Source of the DNA: Roseicyclus marinus
GTDB taxonomy: Bacteria; Pseudomonadota; Alphaproteobacteria; Rhodobacterales; Rhodobacteraceae
Assembly: GCF_036322625.1 (NCBI RefSeq)
Contig: NZ_AP027266.1
Coordinates: 1,181,001-1,245,000, forward strand
Reading direction: 5' to 3'
Length of the DNA: 64,000 nucleotides
Part shown: one piece after another, positions 54,957 to 63,210 of the stretch
Layout: the number at the start of each line of letters is the position of its first letter
Position numbering within the stretch: position 1 is the stretch's first letter
Position numbers and translations under genes: made by a program
Notes under the pieces: model-generated
What the model was told of the DNA's origin: nothing
Databases searched by the model: none
Seen by the model: the letters and a program-made list of their open reading frames with translations, nothing else

Positions 54957-55589
54957 ATGGCATTTCACGAGGTCCGGTTTCCGGCCAAGCTGAGTTTCGG
55001 GTCGGTGGGCGGCCCCGAGCGGCGCACCGAGGTGGTGACGCTTACGAACGGGTTCGAGGAGCGCAACACGCCCTGGGCGCAATCGCGCCGCCGCTATGAT
55101 GCGGGGGTGAGCCTGCGCTCGCTCGACGATATCGCCGAGCTGATCGCCTTTTTCGAGGCGCGGCGGGGGCAGTTGCACGGGTTCCGCTGGAAGGATTGGT
55201 CGGATTACAAGAGCTGCCTGCCCTCGGCGCTGCCCGGGTTCGCCGATCAGAGGATCGGGACGGGGGACGGGGTGCGCCGGGAATTTCGGCTGGCCAAGAC
55301 CTATGCCTCGGGCGGGGCGGAATATCTGCGCGAGATCACCAAGCCCGTGGAGGGCAGCGTTCTGGTCGGCATCACGGGGGATGCGCAGATCCTGGGGGTG
55401 GATTTCGAGCTGGATGTGACGACGGGTGTCGTGAGCTTTGCCGAAGCGCCCGATGCGGGAGAGGCGATCACGGCGGGGTTCGAATTCGACGTGCCGGTCC
55501 GGTTCGACACCGACGTCATCCAGACATCGGTCGCCAGTTTCCAGGCGGGCGAGGTGCCGGACGTGCCGGTGGTGGAGATCCGGCTGTGA
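54957..55589 (+). CDS. GTA g12, distal tail protein (DUF2460)
   Basis: A 210-residue TIGR02217/DUF2460 protein, the distal tail ring joining tube to baseplate. MAFHEVRFPAKLSFGSVGGP, TLTNGFEERNTPWAQSRRRY and HGFRWKDWSDYKSCLPS are family-typical. The stop overlaps the GTG start of g13. Confidence 0.93.
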   Translation: MAFHEVRFPAKLSFGSVGGPERRTEVVTLTNGFEERNTPWAQSRRRYDAGVSLRSLDDIAELIAFFEARRGQLHGFRWKDWSDYKSCLPSALPGFADQRIGTGDGVRREFRLAKTYASGGAEYLREITKPVEGSVLVGITGDAQILGVDFELDVTTGVVSFAEAPDAGEAITAGFEFDVPVRFDTDVIQTSVASFQAGEVPDVPVVEIRL

Positions 55590-56470
55590 GCGGGGCGGGC
55601 GCGCTCGAGGCGCATCTGGCGGGGGGTGCCAGTTCGGTCTGCCGGTGCTGGAAGCTTGTGCGGGGCGACGGGCTGACGCTGGGGTTCACCGATCACGACC
55701 GGACGCTGGTGTTCGACGGCGTGACCTTTGCGCCCGAGACGGGGCTGTCGGCGGCGGCGCTGATGCAGAGCACGGGCCTGTCGGTCGACAATACGGAGGC
55801 CGTGGGCGTTTTGTCGGATGCGGCGATCACCGAGGCGGATATCGCGGCGGGCCGCTATGACGGGGCCGAGATCGAGGCCTGGTTGGTGCACTGGGAGGCA
55901 CCGGAGAACCGGGTGCTGCAATTCCGGGGCGCGCTGGGCGAGGTGACGCGGGCCAATGGCGCCTTCAGCGCGGAATTGCGCGGGCTGGCGGAGCGGATGA
56001 ACGCAGCCACGGGCCTGGTCTATCAGCGGAGCTGTTCGGCGGTTCTGGGCGATGGGGCCTGCCGGTTTGACCTGACGACGCCGGGCTATGCCATCGAGGC
56101 CGAGGTGGTCGGCGTGGAGGGGGGCCGCGTGATCCATGTTGAGGGTGCCCAAGGCTTCGAGCCGCGCTGGTTCGAGCGGGGGCGCTGCGACATGCTGGAC
56201 GGGCAGGCGGCGGGGCTGGGTGGGGCGATCAAGATCGACCGGCCCGAGGGCGCGCTCAGGCGGATCGAATTGTGGGACAGGCTGCGGTCCGAGATCACCC
56301 CGGGTGACCGGCTGCGTCTGACGGCGGGTTGTGACAAGAGCATGGACACCTGCCGGTTCAAATTCACCAACCTGCTCAATTTCCAAGGCTTTCCGGATAT
56401 TCCCGGCACCGATTGGATGGTGGCCCATCCCGCGCGGCAATCGGCGCGGTCGGGGGGGAGCCGGAGATGA
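55586..56470 (+). CDS. GTA g13, baseplate hub protein (DUF2163)
   Basis: A 294-residue DUF2163 hub protein. It begins with GTG overlapping the g12 stop (GTGA), with GGAG about 9 bases before; the frame is open far upstream but that part is a shadow of g12. Cys are clustered: VCRCWKL, RSCSAVLGDGACRF, GRCDM and AGCDKSMDTCRFKF, which suggests metal or an Fe-S cluster, as reported for the RcGTA hub structure. LVRGDGLTLGFTDHDRTLVF is the family start. Confidence 0.9.
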   Translation: MSGAGALEAHLAGGASSVCRCWKLVRGDGLTLGFTDHDRTLVFDGVTFAPETGLSAAALMQSTGLSVDNTEAVGVLSDAAITEADIAAGRYDGAEIEAWLVHWEAPENRVLQFRGALGEVTRANGAFSAELRGLAERMNAATGLVYQRSCSAVLGDGACRFDLTTPGYAIEAEVVGVEGGRVIHVEGAQGFEPRWFERGRCDMLDGQAAGLGGAIKIDRPEGALRRIELWDRLRSEITPGDRLRLTAGCDKSMDTCRFKFTNLLNFQGFPDIPGTDWMVAHPARQSARSGGSRR

Positions 56471-56898
56471 GCGCCGTCGTGACGGCGGCGCGCGGCTGGA
56501 TCGGCACGCCTTATGTGCACCAGGCCAGTTGCCGGGGTGCGGGCTGCGATTGCCTGGGGCTTTTGCGGGGGGTCTGGCGCGAGGTTCTGGGAGCAGAGCC
56601 CGAAACCGTGCCCGCCTATACCGCCGATTGGTCGGAGGCGGGCGGGCAGGAGCGGCTGTGGGCGGCGGCGATGCGCCATCTGCACCAAAAGCCGTTGGCG
56701 GAGGCTGCGGCGGGCGATGTCCTGTTGTTCCGGATGCGGGACGAGGGGGTCGCCAAGCATCTTGGCCTGCAGGCCGAGATCGGGCCTGCGGCCAGTTTCA
56801 TCCACGCCTATTCGGGGCGTGGCGTGGTCGAAAGCGCGCTGACGCCGCCCTGGGCGCGGCGGATCGTGGCGCGTTTCGTATTTCCCGAAAGGATCTGA
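56467..56898 (+). CDS. GTA g14, NlpC/P60 peptidase
   Basis: A 143-residue NlpC/P60 cell-wall peptidase carried on the baseplate to open the recipient's peptidoglycan. The catalytic Cys is in GAGCDCLGLLRG, the His in VAKHLGLQAE, and FIHAYSGRGVVES follows. It starts in the g13 stop and ends 4 bases before g15. Confidence 0.92.
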   Translation: MSAVVTAARGWIGTPYVHQASCRGAGCDCLGLLRGVWREVLGAEPETVPAYTADWSEAGGQERLWAAAMRHLHQKPLAEAAAGDVLLFRMRDEGVAKHLGLQAEIGPAASFIHAYSGRGVVESALTPPWARRIVARFVFPERI

Positions 56899-56902
56899 GG
56901 AC

Positions 56903-59900
56903 ATGGCGACGCTACTTCTGTCGGCTGCGGGCGCGGCCATCGGCGGCATGACCTCGGGCACGGTTCTGGGTCTGAGCGGGGCGGTAATCGGGCGCGCGGT
57001 GGGCGCGACGCTGGGGCGGATGATCGACCAGCGCGACCAGCGCGCCGCCCCCGAAAGCGGGTCGGAATTGGTCGAGCGGGGCCGGATCGACCGGTTCCGC
57101 ATCACGCAGGCCGACGAGGGCGTGCCGGTGGCGCAGCTGTTCGGGCGGATGCGGCTGGGCGGGCAGGTGATCTGGGCCACGCAATTCGTGGAACATGTCA
57201 CGACGACCACGACCACGACCGGCGGCGGGGGCGGTGGCGGAGGCGGCGGCAAGGGTGCGCCGCGCCGCCCGCCCGAGCCGACATTCACCACCACGACGAC
57301 GACCTATTCCTATTCGATCAGTCTTGCGCTGGCGCTGTGCGAGGGGGAGATCCGGCGGGTGGGCCGGGTCTGGGCCGATGGGATCGAGCTGGACCAGAGC
57401 AGCGTGGTGATGCGCGTCTATCATGGCGGCGCGGACCAGATGCCCGATCCGTTGATGGCGGCGGTGGAAGGGGCGGGTGCCGTGCCCGCCTATCGCGGGA
57501 TCGCCTATGTCGTGTTCGAGGATCTGGACCTGACGCCCTATGGCAACCGGGTGCCTCAATTCGCCTTTGAGGTGACGCGGGGGGCGCAGCCCAAGGCCGA
57601 TATCCTGCCCGCCGCCGCCGACATGGTGCGCGCCGTGGCGCTGATGCCGGGAACGGGGGAATATGCGCTGGCGACCCGCGTCGTCACCTATTCCGACGGG
57701 TTCGGATCGGGGGGCGCGCTCAATGCCGGGACGGCGATGGGGGGTGCGGATTTTCCCCATGCGCTGAGGCAGATGCGCGAGGTCTTGCCGGGGCTCGGAT
57801 CGGTCAGCCTGATCTATTCGTGGTTCGGGGATGATCTGCGCGCGGGGGCGTGCCGGGTGAAGCCCAAGGTCGAGGATCAGAGCCGGGACGGGGCGCAGAT
57901 GCCCTGGCGCGCGGGCGGGATCGCGCGGGCCGAGGCCGAGACGCTGGCGCGTGTGGATGGTCGCCCGATCTATGGCGGCACGCCCGCCGATGGATCGGTG
58001 ATCGAGGCGATCCGCGCGATCCGGGCCGGGGGGCAGGAGGTGATGGTCTATCCCTTCTTGCTGATGGAGATCCTGTCGGGCAACGGGCGGCCGGACCCCT
58101 GGGGCGGGGCGGAACAGCCCCCCCTGCCGTGGCGGGGACGGATCACGGGCGACCTGGCCCCCGGAATGCCTGGCAGCCCCGATGGCACGGACGCCAACCG
58201 CGCGGCGGTGGCGGCATTTTTCGGCACGGCACGGGCGGCGCATTTCAGCATCTCGGGCGATCAGGTCAGTTATTCCGGCCCTGCGGAATGGAGCTATGGG
58301 CGCTTCATCTTGCATGCTGCGGCGCTGTGTGCGGCGGCGGGAGGGGTGGAGGCGTTCTGCATCGGGTCCGAGATGCGGTCGCTCACGCAGATGCGCGACG
58401 ATCTGGGCTTTCCGGCGGTGGCGGCCTTTCGGGCGCTGACCGCGGAGGTGCGTATCCTGCTGCCCCATGCCGATCTGGGCTATGCCGCCGACTGGTCGGA
58501 ATATTTCGGCTATCATCCGCAGGACGGCAGCGGCGAGGTGCATTTCCATCTCGATCCGCTTTGGGCCGATCCGCAGATCGATTTCATCGGCATCGACAAT
58601 TACATGCCGCTCAGCGACTGGCGCGAGGGCCCGGATCATGCCGATGCGGAGTGGGGTGTGATCCACGATCTGGACTACCTGCGCGCCAATATCGAGGGGG
58701 GGGAGGGATACGACTGGTATTACCCCACCGCCGAGGCGCGGGCGGCGCAGCGGCGCGAGCCCATCACCGACGGGCTTTACGGGGAGCCCTGGACCTTTCG
58801 CTACAAGGATCTGCGCGGCTGGTGGGAGGCGGAGCATCACAACCGCATCCCCGGTCCGCGCGGCTGGGCCGTGCCCAATGGCGACCGGCCCGATCTGTGG
58901 GGCACGGCGGGGGGCGCGGTTCTGAGCCCCGTGGCGGGCAGTTTCGTCGAGGGGCGGTTTCGCAATGCGGTGCGGGTGACGGATGCGGCGGGCAATTTCC
59001 TGTCCATGGCGCGCTCGGCGGATTTTCCGGGGCTGGCGGGCACGCCCTACAAGGTGCGGCTGTTCTACCGGGCGGGGAGTGCGACCTACCTGCGGCTGAC
59101 GGTCGATTACCGCGATCCGGTGGTGGCGTGGATCTATGTCGTGGGCGCGCCGGGCGCGCTTGCCCCGATCACGGTCTCGGGCCATGTGGTGCAGGGGGTG
59201 GAGAATATCCTGCATCCCGATGGCACCCATGAATTCCGCTGCGAGATCATCCTGAAAGGGCATGATCCGGCGATGAACATCGGCTTTGGGCCGGGGTCGA
59301 ATGTCGTGGGCCAGACCGTGGATTTCGTCGGGCTGGGGGTGACGGCGCGCGCGCTGCACAAGACGGGTTGGGTGCCGATGTCCAAGCCCATCCGCTTTAC
59401 CGAGATCGGCTGTCCCGCCGTCGACAAGGGGACGAACGAGCCCAACAAGTTCTTTGATCCCAAGAGCTCGGAAAGCGCCTTGCCGCAGTTTTCGAACGGG
59501 CGGCGCGATGATCTGATCCAGGCGCAATATCTGCGCGCGATCCTGTCCTATTGGGCGGAACCGGGGAAAAACCCCGTTTCGCCCATCTATGGCGGGCCGA
59601 TGCTGGAGATGGACCGCGCGCATGTCTGGGCCTGGGATGCGCGGCCATGGCCCGCTTTCCCGCGCGACACGGCGCGGTGGTCGGATGGCGACAACTGGCG
59701 CTTGGGGCATTGGATCTCGGGGCGGATCGAGGCGGTGCCGCTCAGCCATGTGGTGGCCGAATTGTGCGAGGCGGCCGGTGTGACCCGCTATGACGTCTCA
59801 GACCTTCAGGGTCTGGTGCGCGGGCATCTGTCGGGCGAGACGGAAAGCGCGCGGGCAAGGGTGCAGGCCCTGATGCTGGCCTATGGTTTTCTCGCCGTGG

Positions 59901-61354
59901 AGCGGGAGGGCATGTTGGTCTTTCGGCATCTGCCGCGCAGGCCTGCGGCGGTGATCGATCCGGGTCTGACCGCGCTGGGCGAGGGGGGCGCTGGCGGTCT
60001 GACGCTGAGCCGGGCGGCGGAAGCGGAGGTGACGGGGCGCGTGCGCATCGGCTTCACCGCGGCGGAGGCCGATTACGGTGAACGGGTGGCCGAGGCGGTG
60101 TTTCCCGGCGACGGATCGGATCTTGTCACGGTGAGCGATCTTCCCCTGGCGATGACCGGACCCGAGGCGCAGGCCATCGCGGAACGCTGGCTGGCGGAGG
60201 CGGGCGTGGCGCGCGATGGGCTGAGCCTTGTCCTGCCGCCCTCGACGCGGGGGGTGGGCGCGGGCGACATGGTGGCGCTGGGCGACGGATCGACCTGGCG
60301 GATCGACCGGGTCGAGGACCGGGGCGCGCGGGCCATCGAGGCGGTGCGCGTGGAGCCATCGGTGTTCGACCCGTCGGACGCGGTGGAGGAACGCGCGCCC
60401 GTCATCCCCTTTGTGCCGCCCATGCCGGTCAGCCCGGTCTTCATGGACCTGCCGCTGTTGACGGGGGGCGAGATCGAGCATGCGCCGCATCTGGCCGTCA
60501 CGGCGACGCCCTGGGCGGGGGCTGCGGCGGTCTATGCCTCGGCCAGCGAGGACGGGTTTTCGCTGGTCCGTTTCATCGAGCGGCGCGCGGTGATCGGGCG
60601 GCTCGAGACGCCGCTTTTCGGGGCGAGGCCGGGGTTGTGGGACCGGTCCGGCCCCTTGCGCCTGCGCATTCCGGAGGCGCGTCTGGCGGGGGCCGAGATG
60701 GAGGCGGTGCTGAACGGGGCCAATGCCGCCGCGGTCGGCATCGGCGATGACGGGCCGTGGGAGGTGATCCAGTTCGCCGGCGCGGAGCTGGTCGGACCCG
60801 ACCTGTGGGAGATCGGCCTGCGGCTGAGGGGGCAGCAAGGCACCGATGCGCTGATGCCCGAGATCTGGCCCGAGGGCAGCCTGTTCGTGCTGCTCGACGG
60901 GGCGCCGGTTCAGATCGATCCGGGAATGGCGGCGCGGGGATTGGCGCGGAACTACCGGATCGGGCCCGCGCGGCGGAGCGTGGAGGACGCAAGCTACGTG
61001 GCGCGCCGTCTGGCCTTTGCCGGGGCGGGGTTGCGGCCCTATTCCCCCGTCCATCTGCGCGCGATGCCCGGGGAAGCGGGGCTTTCGGTCAGCTGGATCC
61101 GGCGCAGCCGGATCGACGCCGACAGCTGGCAGGGGGTGGACGTGCCGCTGGGCGAGAGCGCGGAAAGCTACCTTCTGCGGATCAGCGATGCCGCCGGGCT
61201 GCGGCGCGAGGTGACGCTGGGCGCGCCCGGTTTCGTCTACACGAGCGCGATGCGGTCCGGGGATGGCACGCTTGCGCCTTTCACCATCGAGGTTGCCCAG
61301 CTTTCCGACAGGTTCGGACCGGGCCCGTTTGCAAGGATCACGATCAATGACTGA
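56903..61354 (+). CDS. GTA g15, host-specificity/megatron tail protein with an inserted domain
   Basis: A 1483-residue baseplate protein. Order: glycine-rich membrane-active start (SAAGAAIGGMTSGTVLGLSG), a Thr/Gly low-complexity loop (57199-57320), hub-like beta domains, a glycosidase-like GTA TIM barrel (about 420-880: LLMEILSGNGRPD, IGIDNYMPLSDWREG, FTEIGCPAVDKGTNEPN), and a phage tail domain to the end. It contacts the recipient surface and forms the DNA exit channel. Residues about 650-822 (58850-59368) are extra compared with the roughly 1300-residue RcGTA protein as I recall it: a jelly-roll-like block in a barrel loop. Confidence 0.93.
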   Translation: MATLLLSAAGAAIGGMTSGTVLGLSGAVIGRAVGATLGRMIDQRDQRAAPESGSELVERGRIDRFRITQADEGVPVAQLFGRMRLGGQVIWATQFVEHVTTTTTTTGGGGGGGGGGKGAPRRPPEPTFTTTTTTYSYSISLALALCEGEIRRVGRVWADGIELDQSSVVMRVYHGGADQMPDPLMAAVEGAGAVPAYRGIAYVVFEDLDLTPYGNRVPQFAFEVTRGAQPKADILPAAADMVRAVALMPGTGEYALATRVVTYSDGFGSGGALNAGTAMGGADFPHALRQMREVLPGLGSVSLIYSWFGDDLRAGACRVKPKVEDQSRDGAQMPWRAGGIARAEAETLARVDGRPIYGGTPADGSVIEAIRAIRAGGQEVMVYPFLLMEILSGNGRPDPWGGAEQPPLPWRGRITGDLAPGMPGSPDGTDANRAAVAAFFGTARAAHFSISGDQVSYSGPAEWSYGRFILHAAALCAAAGGVEAFCIGSEMRSLTQMRDDLGFPAVAAFRALTAEVRILLPHADLGYAADWSEYFGYHPQDGSGEVHFHLDPLWADPQIDFIGIDNYMPLSDWREGPDHADAEWGVIHDLDYLRANIEGGEGYDWYYPTAEARAAQRREPITDGLYGEPWTFRYKDLRGWWEAEHHNRIPGPRGWAVPNGDRPDLWGTAGGAVLSPVAGSFVEGRFRNAVRVTDAAGNFLSMARSADFPGLAGTPYKVRLFYRAGSATYLRLTVDYRDPVVAWIYVVGAPGALAPITVSGHVVQGVENILHPDGTHEFRCEIILKGHDPAMNIGFGPGSNVVGQTVDFVGLGVTARALHKTGWVPMSKPIRFTEIGCPAVDKGTNEPNKFFDPKSSESALPQFSNGRRDDLIQAQYLRAILSYWAEPGKNPVSPIYGGPMLEMDRAHVWAWDARPWPAFPRDTARWSDGDNWRLGHWISGRIEAVPLSHVVAELCEAAGVTRYDVSDLQGLVRGHLSGETESARARVQALMLAYGFLAVEREGMLVFRHLPRRPAAVIDPGLTALGEGGAGGLTLSRAAEAEVTGRVRIGFTAAEADYGERVAEAVFPGDGSDLVTVSDLPLAMTGPEAQAIAERWLAEAGVARDGLSLVLPPSTRGVGAGDMVALGDGSTWRIDRVEDRGARAIEAVRVEPSVFDPSDAVEERAPVIPFVPPMPVSPVFMDLPLLTGGEIEHAPHLAVTATPWAGAAAVYASASEDGFSLVRFIERRAVIGRLETPLFGARPGLWDRSGPLRLRIPEARLAGAEMEAVLNGANAAAVGIGDDGPWEVIQFAGAELVGPDLWEIGLRLRGQQGTDALMPEIWPEGSLFVLLDGAPVQIDPGMAARGLARNYRIGPARRSVEDASYVARRLAFAGAGLRPYSPVHLRAMPGEAGLSVSWIRRSRIDADSWQGVDVPLGESAESYLLRISDAAGLRREVTLGAPGFVYTSAMRSGDGTLAPFTIEVAQLSDRFGPGPFARITIND

Positions 61355-62057
61355 CACACCGCGCCTGTCCCTGCCGCTCTTGTCGCCGTCGCAGGCGCAA
61401 AAGCATGTCACCGTGAACGAAGCCTTGGCTCGCATCGACGGATTGACGCAACTGACGCTGGTTTCCATCGATGTGGCGACCCCGCCCGTCGTGCCGGTGG
61501 AGGGTGAGGTTTATGCCGTGCCCGAAGGCGCGCTGAACACCTGGGCAGGCCAGGGGGGAAAGCTTGCCATCGCGGTCAATGGCGGTTGGGTTTTCGTGGA
61601 GCCGCGCCGGGGGTGGCAGGCGCTGGTTTTGGACCGGGGTCTGCCTGCGATCCATTCGGGAGCGGACTGGCGGCTTGGAGCCATGACGCTGGGTGCGTCG
61701 GGGGCGGGTCTGTCCGTGGGGTTGGTGGAATTCGACCAACCGATGGGCGGCGGGCCATCGGTCACGACCGCCCCCGTCATTCCGGCGCGCGCAACCGTTT
61801 TCGGGGTCACAGGCCGGGTGGTGGAGGCGATCACGGGGGGTGCTGCAAGCTGGTCCCTGGGCGTTGCGGGCGATCCGGGGCGGTTCGGCACGGGGCTTGG
61901 CATGGGCCAGAATTCCTGGGTCAACGGGCCTGCGGCGCCCGTGGTCTATTGGGATGCGACCGCGCTGGTCCTGACGGCGGCGGGGCCTGCGTTCACCGGG
62001 GGGCTGGTGCGGTTCGCGGTGCATTACACGGAATTGTTCCTGCCAGATCCGGTCTGA
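61347..62057 (+). CDS. DUF2793 protein, probable GTA tail fibre
   Basis: A 236-residue DUF2793 protein (LSLPLLSPSQAQKHVTVNEA, LARIDGLTQLTLVS), then a C-terminal beta domain. It starts inside the g15 stop, so it is the last GTA gene here. In R. capsulatus a DUF2793 fibre gene lies at another locus (rcc00171); in roseobacters it often follows g15. Probably binds the recipient surface; inferred. Confidence 0.84.
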   Translation: MTDTPRLSLPLLSPSQAQKHVTVNEALARIDGLTQLTLVSIDVATPPVVPVEGEVYAVPEGALNTWAGQGGKLAIAVNGGWVFVEPRRGWQALVLDRGLPAIHSGADWRLGAMTLGASGAGLSVGLVEFDQPMGGGPSVTTAPVIPARATVFGVTGRVVEAITGGAASWSLGVAGDPGRFGTGLGMGQNSWVNGPAAPVVYWDATALVLTAAGPAFTGGLVRFAVHYTELFLPDPV

Positions 62058-62137
62058 GCGATCCGGTCCTTCCCTTCCATGATGGACCCTGCTGCCTATC
62101 TGCGGTATTCAGGGGGCCAGAACCGGAGGGCAAAGCC

Positions 62138-62962
62138 ATGGCGAAGGTGCAAAGAAAACTGGCCGGGGTCGATCCGGTCTGGCAGCGCATCCTGACCGAG
62201 GCCGAACAGGCGGTGATCGACGAGCCGCTTCTGGGCGGGTTGATCCATGGTTGCGTGCTGCATCACGACAGCCTGGAGCGGGCGCTGGCCTACCGCTTGG
62301 CGCAAAAGCTCGCCTCGGGCGAGATGTCGGAGCAATTGGTGCGCGAGATCGCGGATGAGGCGCATCGCGCGGACCCCGGTCTGGGGGCTGCGGCGCGCGC
62401 CGATATCATGGCGGTCCATGACCGGGACCCGGCCTGCCACCGCTATATCCAGCCCCTGTTGTTCTTCAAGGGCTTCCAGGCCGTGCAGGCCTATCGCGTC
62501 GGCCATTGGCTTTGGACGCAGGGGCGGCAGGATCTGGCCTATTTCATCCAGATGCGGGTGTCCGAGGTTTTCGGGGTCGACATCCATCCGGCCGCAAGGA
62601 TCGGCAAGGGGATCATGATCGACCATGCCCATTCCATCGTGGTGGGGGAAACGGCGGTCGTGGGCGACAATGTCTCGATGCTGCATTCCGTGACGCTGGG
62701 CGGCACCGGCAAGGAGACCGAGGATCGCCACCCCAAGATCGGCGACGGTGTTCTGATCGGGGCAGGGGCCAAGGTTCTGGGCAATATCCGCATCGGTAAC
62801 TGCTCGCGCATCGCGGCAGGCTCCGTGGTGCTGGAGGAAGTGCCCGCCTGCAAGACGGTGGCGGGCGTGCCCGCGCGGATCGTGGGCGAGGCGGGCTGTG
62901 CGCAGCCGGCGATGAGCATGGATCACCTGTTGCCCAATCCGGGGACGGGTGTGGCCGGGTAG
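62138..62962 (+). CDS. cysE: serine O-acetyltransferase
   Basis: A 274-residue CysE that acetylates serine as the first step of cysteine synthesis. The N-terminal helical domain (VDPVWQRILTEAEQAVIDEP) and the left-handed beta-helix with HPAARIGKGIMIDHAHSIVV and LHSVTLGGTGKE are complete; KTVAGVPARIVG ends the core. CGGAGGG precedes ATG 62138. Not part of the GTA; palindromic repeats follow. Confidence 0.95.
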   Translation: MAKVQRKLAGVDPVWQRILTEAEQAVIDEPLLGGLIHGCVLHHDSLERALAYRLAQKLASGEMSEQLVREIADEAHRADPGLGAAARADIMAVHDRDPACHRYIQPLLFFKGFQAVQAYRVGHWLWTQGRQDLAYFIQMRVSEVFGVDIHPAARIGKGIMIDHAHSIVVGETAVVGDNVSMLHSVTLGGTGKETEDRHPKIGDGVLIGAGAKVLGNIRIGNCSRIAAGSVVLEEVPACKTVAGVPARIVGEAGCAQPAMSMDHLLPNPGTGVAG

Positions 62963-62974
62963 GGTGATCGTGGT

Positions 62975-63176
62975 GGTGCGCCTAAAGGCGCACCCTACGC
63001 AGGACCGGGTGTTGCACGGGTGGGATGCGCCTTGAGGCACACCCAAGTTGGTTATGTAGGGTGGATGGAACCCACCAGACATGCATCGATCGGAAACGGC
63101 AATGGTGGGTTGCACCCACCCTACGGGTCCATAGGTGGAACGCGCGTTGACGGGGGGTGCGCCTCAAGGCGCCCCC
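62975..63176. repeat. cluster of REP-like palindromic repeats
   Basis: Five palindromes lie in 200 bases: GGTGCGCC-TAAA-GGCGCACC (62975-62994), an imperfect one at 63018-63044, a nested pair at 63056-63124 whose outer arms are inverted copies of each other (19 of 21 bases; GTAGGGTGG ... CCACCCTAC), the inner GGTGGGT-TGC-ACCCACC (63104-63120), and GGGG(T)GCGCC-TCAA-GGCGCCCCC (63154-63176). The first and last are the same repeat type. They lie between the convergent cysE and typA and could end transcription from both sides. Confidence 0.75.
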
Positions 63177-63210
63177 ATGCGGTCGCAGTATCCGCTTTTG
63201 GGCGCCCCCG

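Larger units (their letters stand above)
46832..62057 (+). mobile_element. gene transfer agent (RcGTA-type) structural gene cluster
   Basis: Eighteen consecutive plus-strand genes, mostly overlapping, follow the order of the R. capsulatus GTA: g1 and g2 (terminases), g3 portal, g3.5, g4 protease, g5 capsid, g6-g8 connectors, g9 tail tube, g10 and g10.1 chaperone-like genes, g11 tape measure, g12-g14 baseplate, g15 host specificity, and a DUF2793 gene. GTAs package random host DNA, not their own genes, so this is a domesticated prophage-derived system fixed in the chromosome. No integrase, replication or lysis genes and no att-like repeats are present; the lysis, regulator and head-spike genes lie elsewhere in known GTA hosts. 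Confidence 0.95.

Noticed and set aside
56912-59749. 945-codon open frame on the minus strand over g15
   Set aside because: Same reason: GC-skewed antisense frame with no domains opposite a well-supported GTA gene.
46541-62200. Prophage with att sites and integrase
   Set aside because: No integrase, repressor, replication genes or flanking direct repeats are seen; gene order is that of a GTA.
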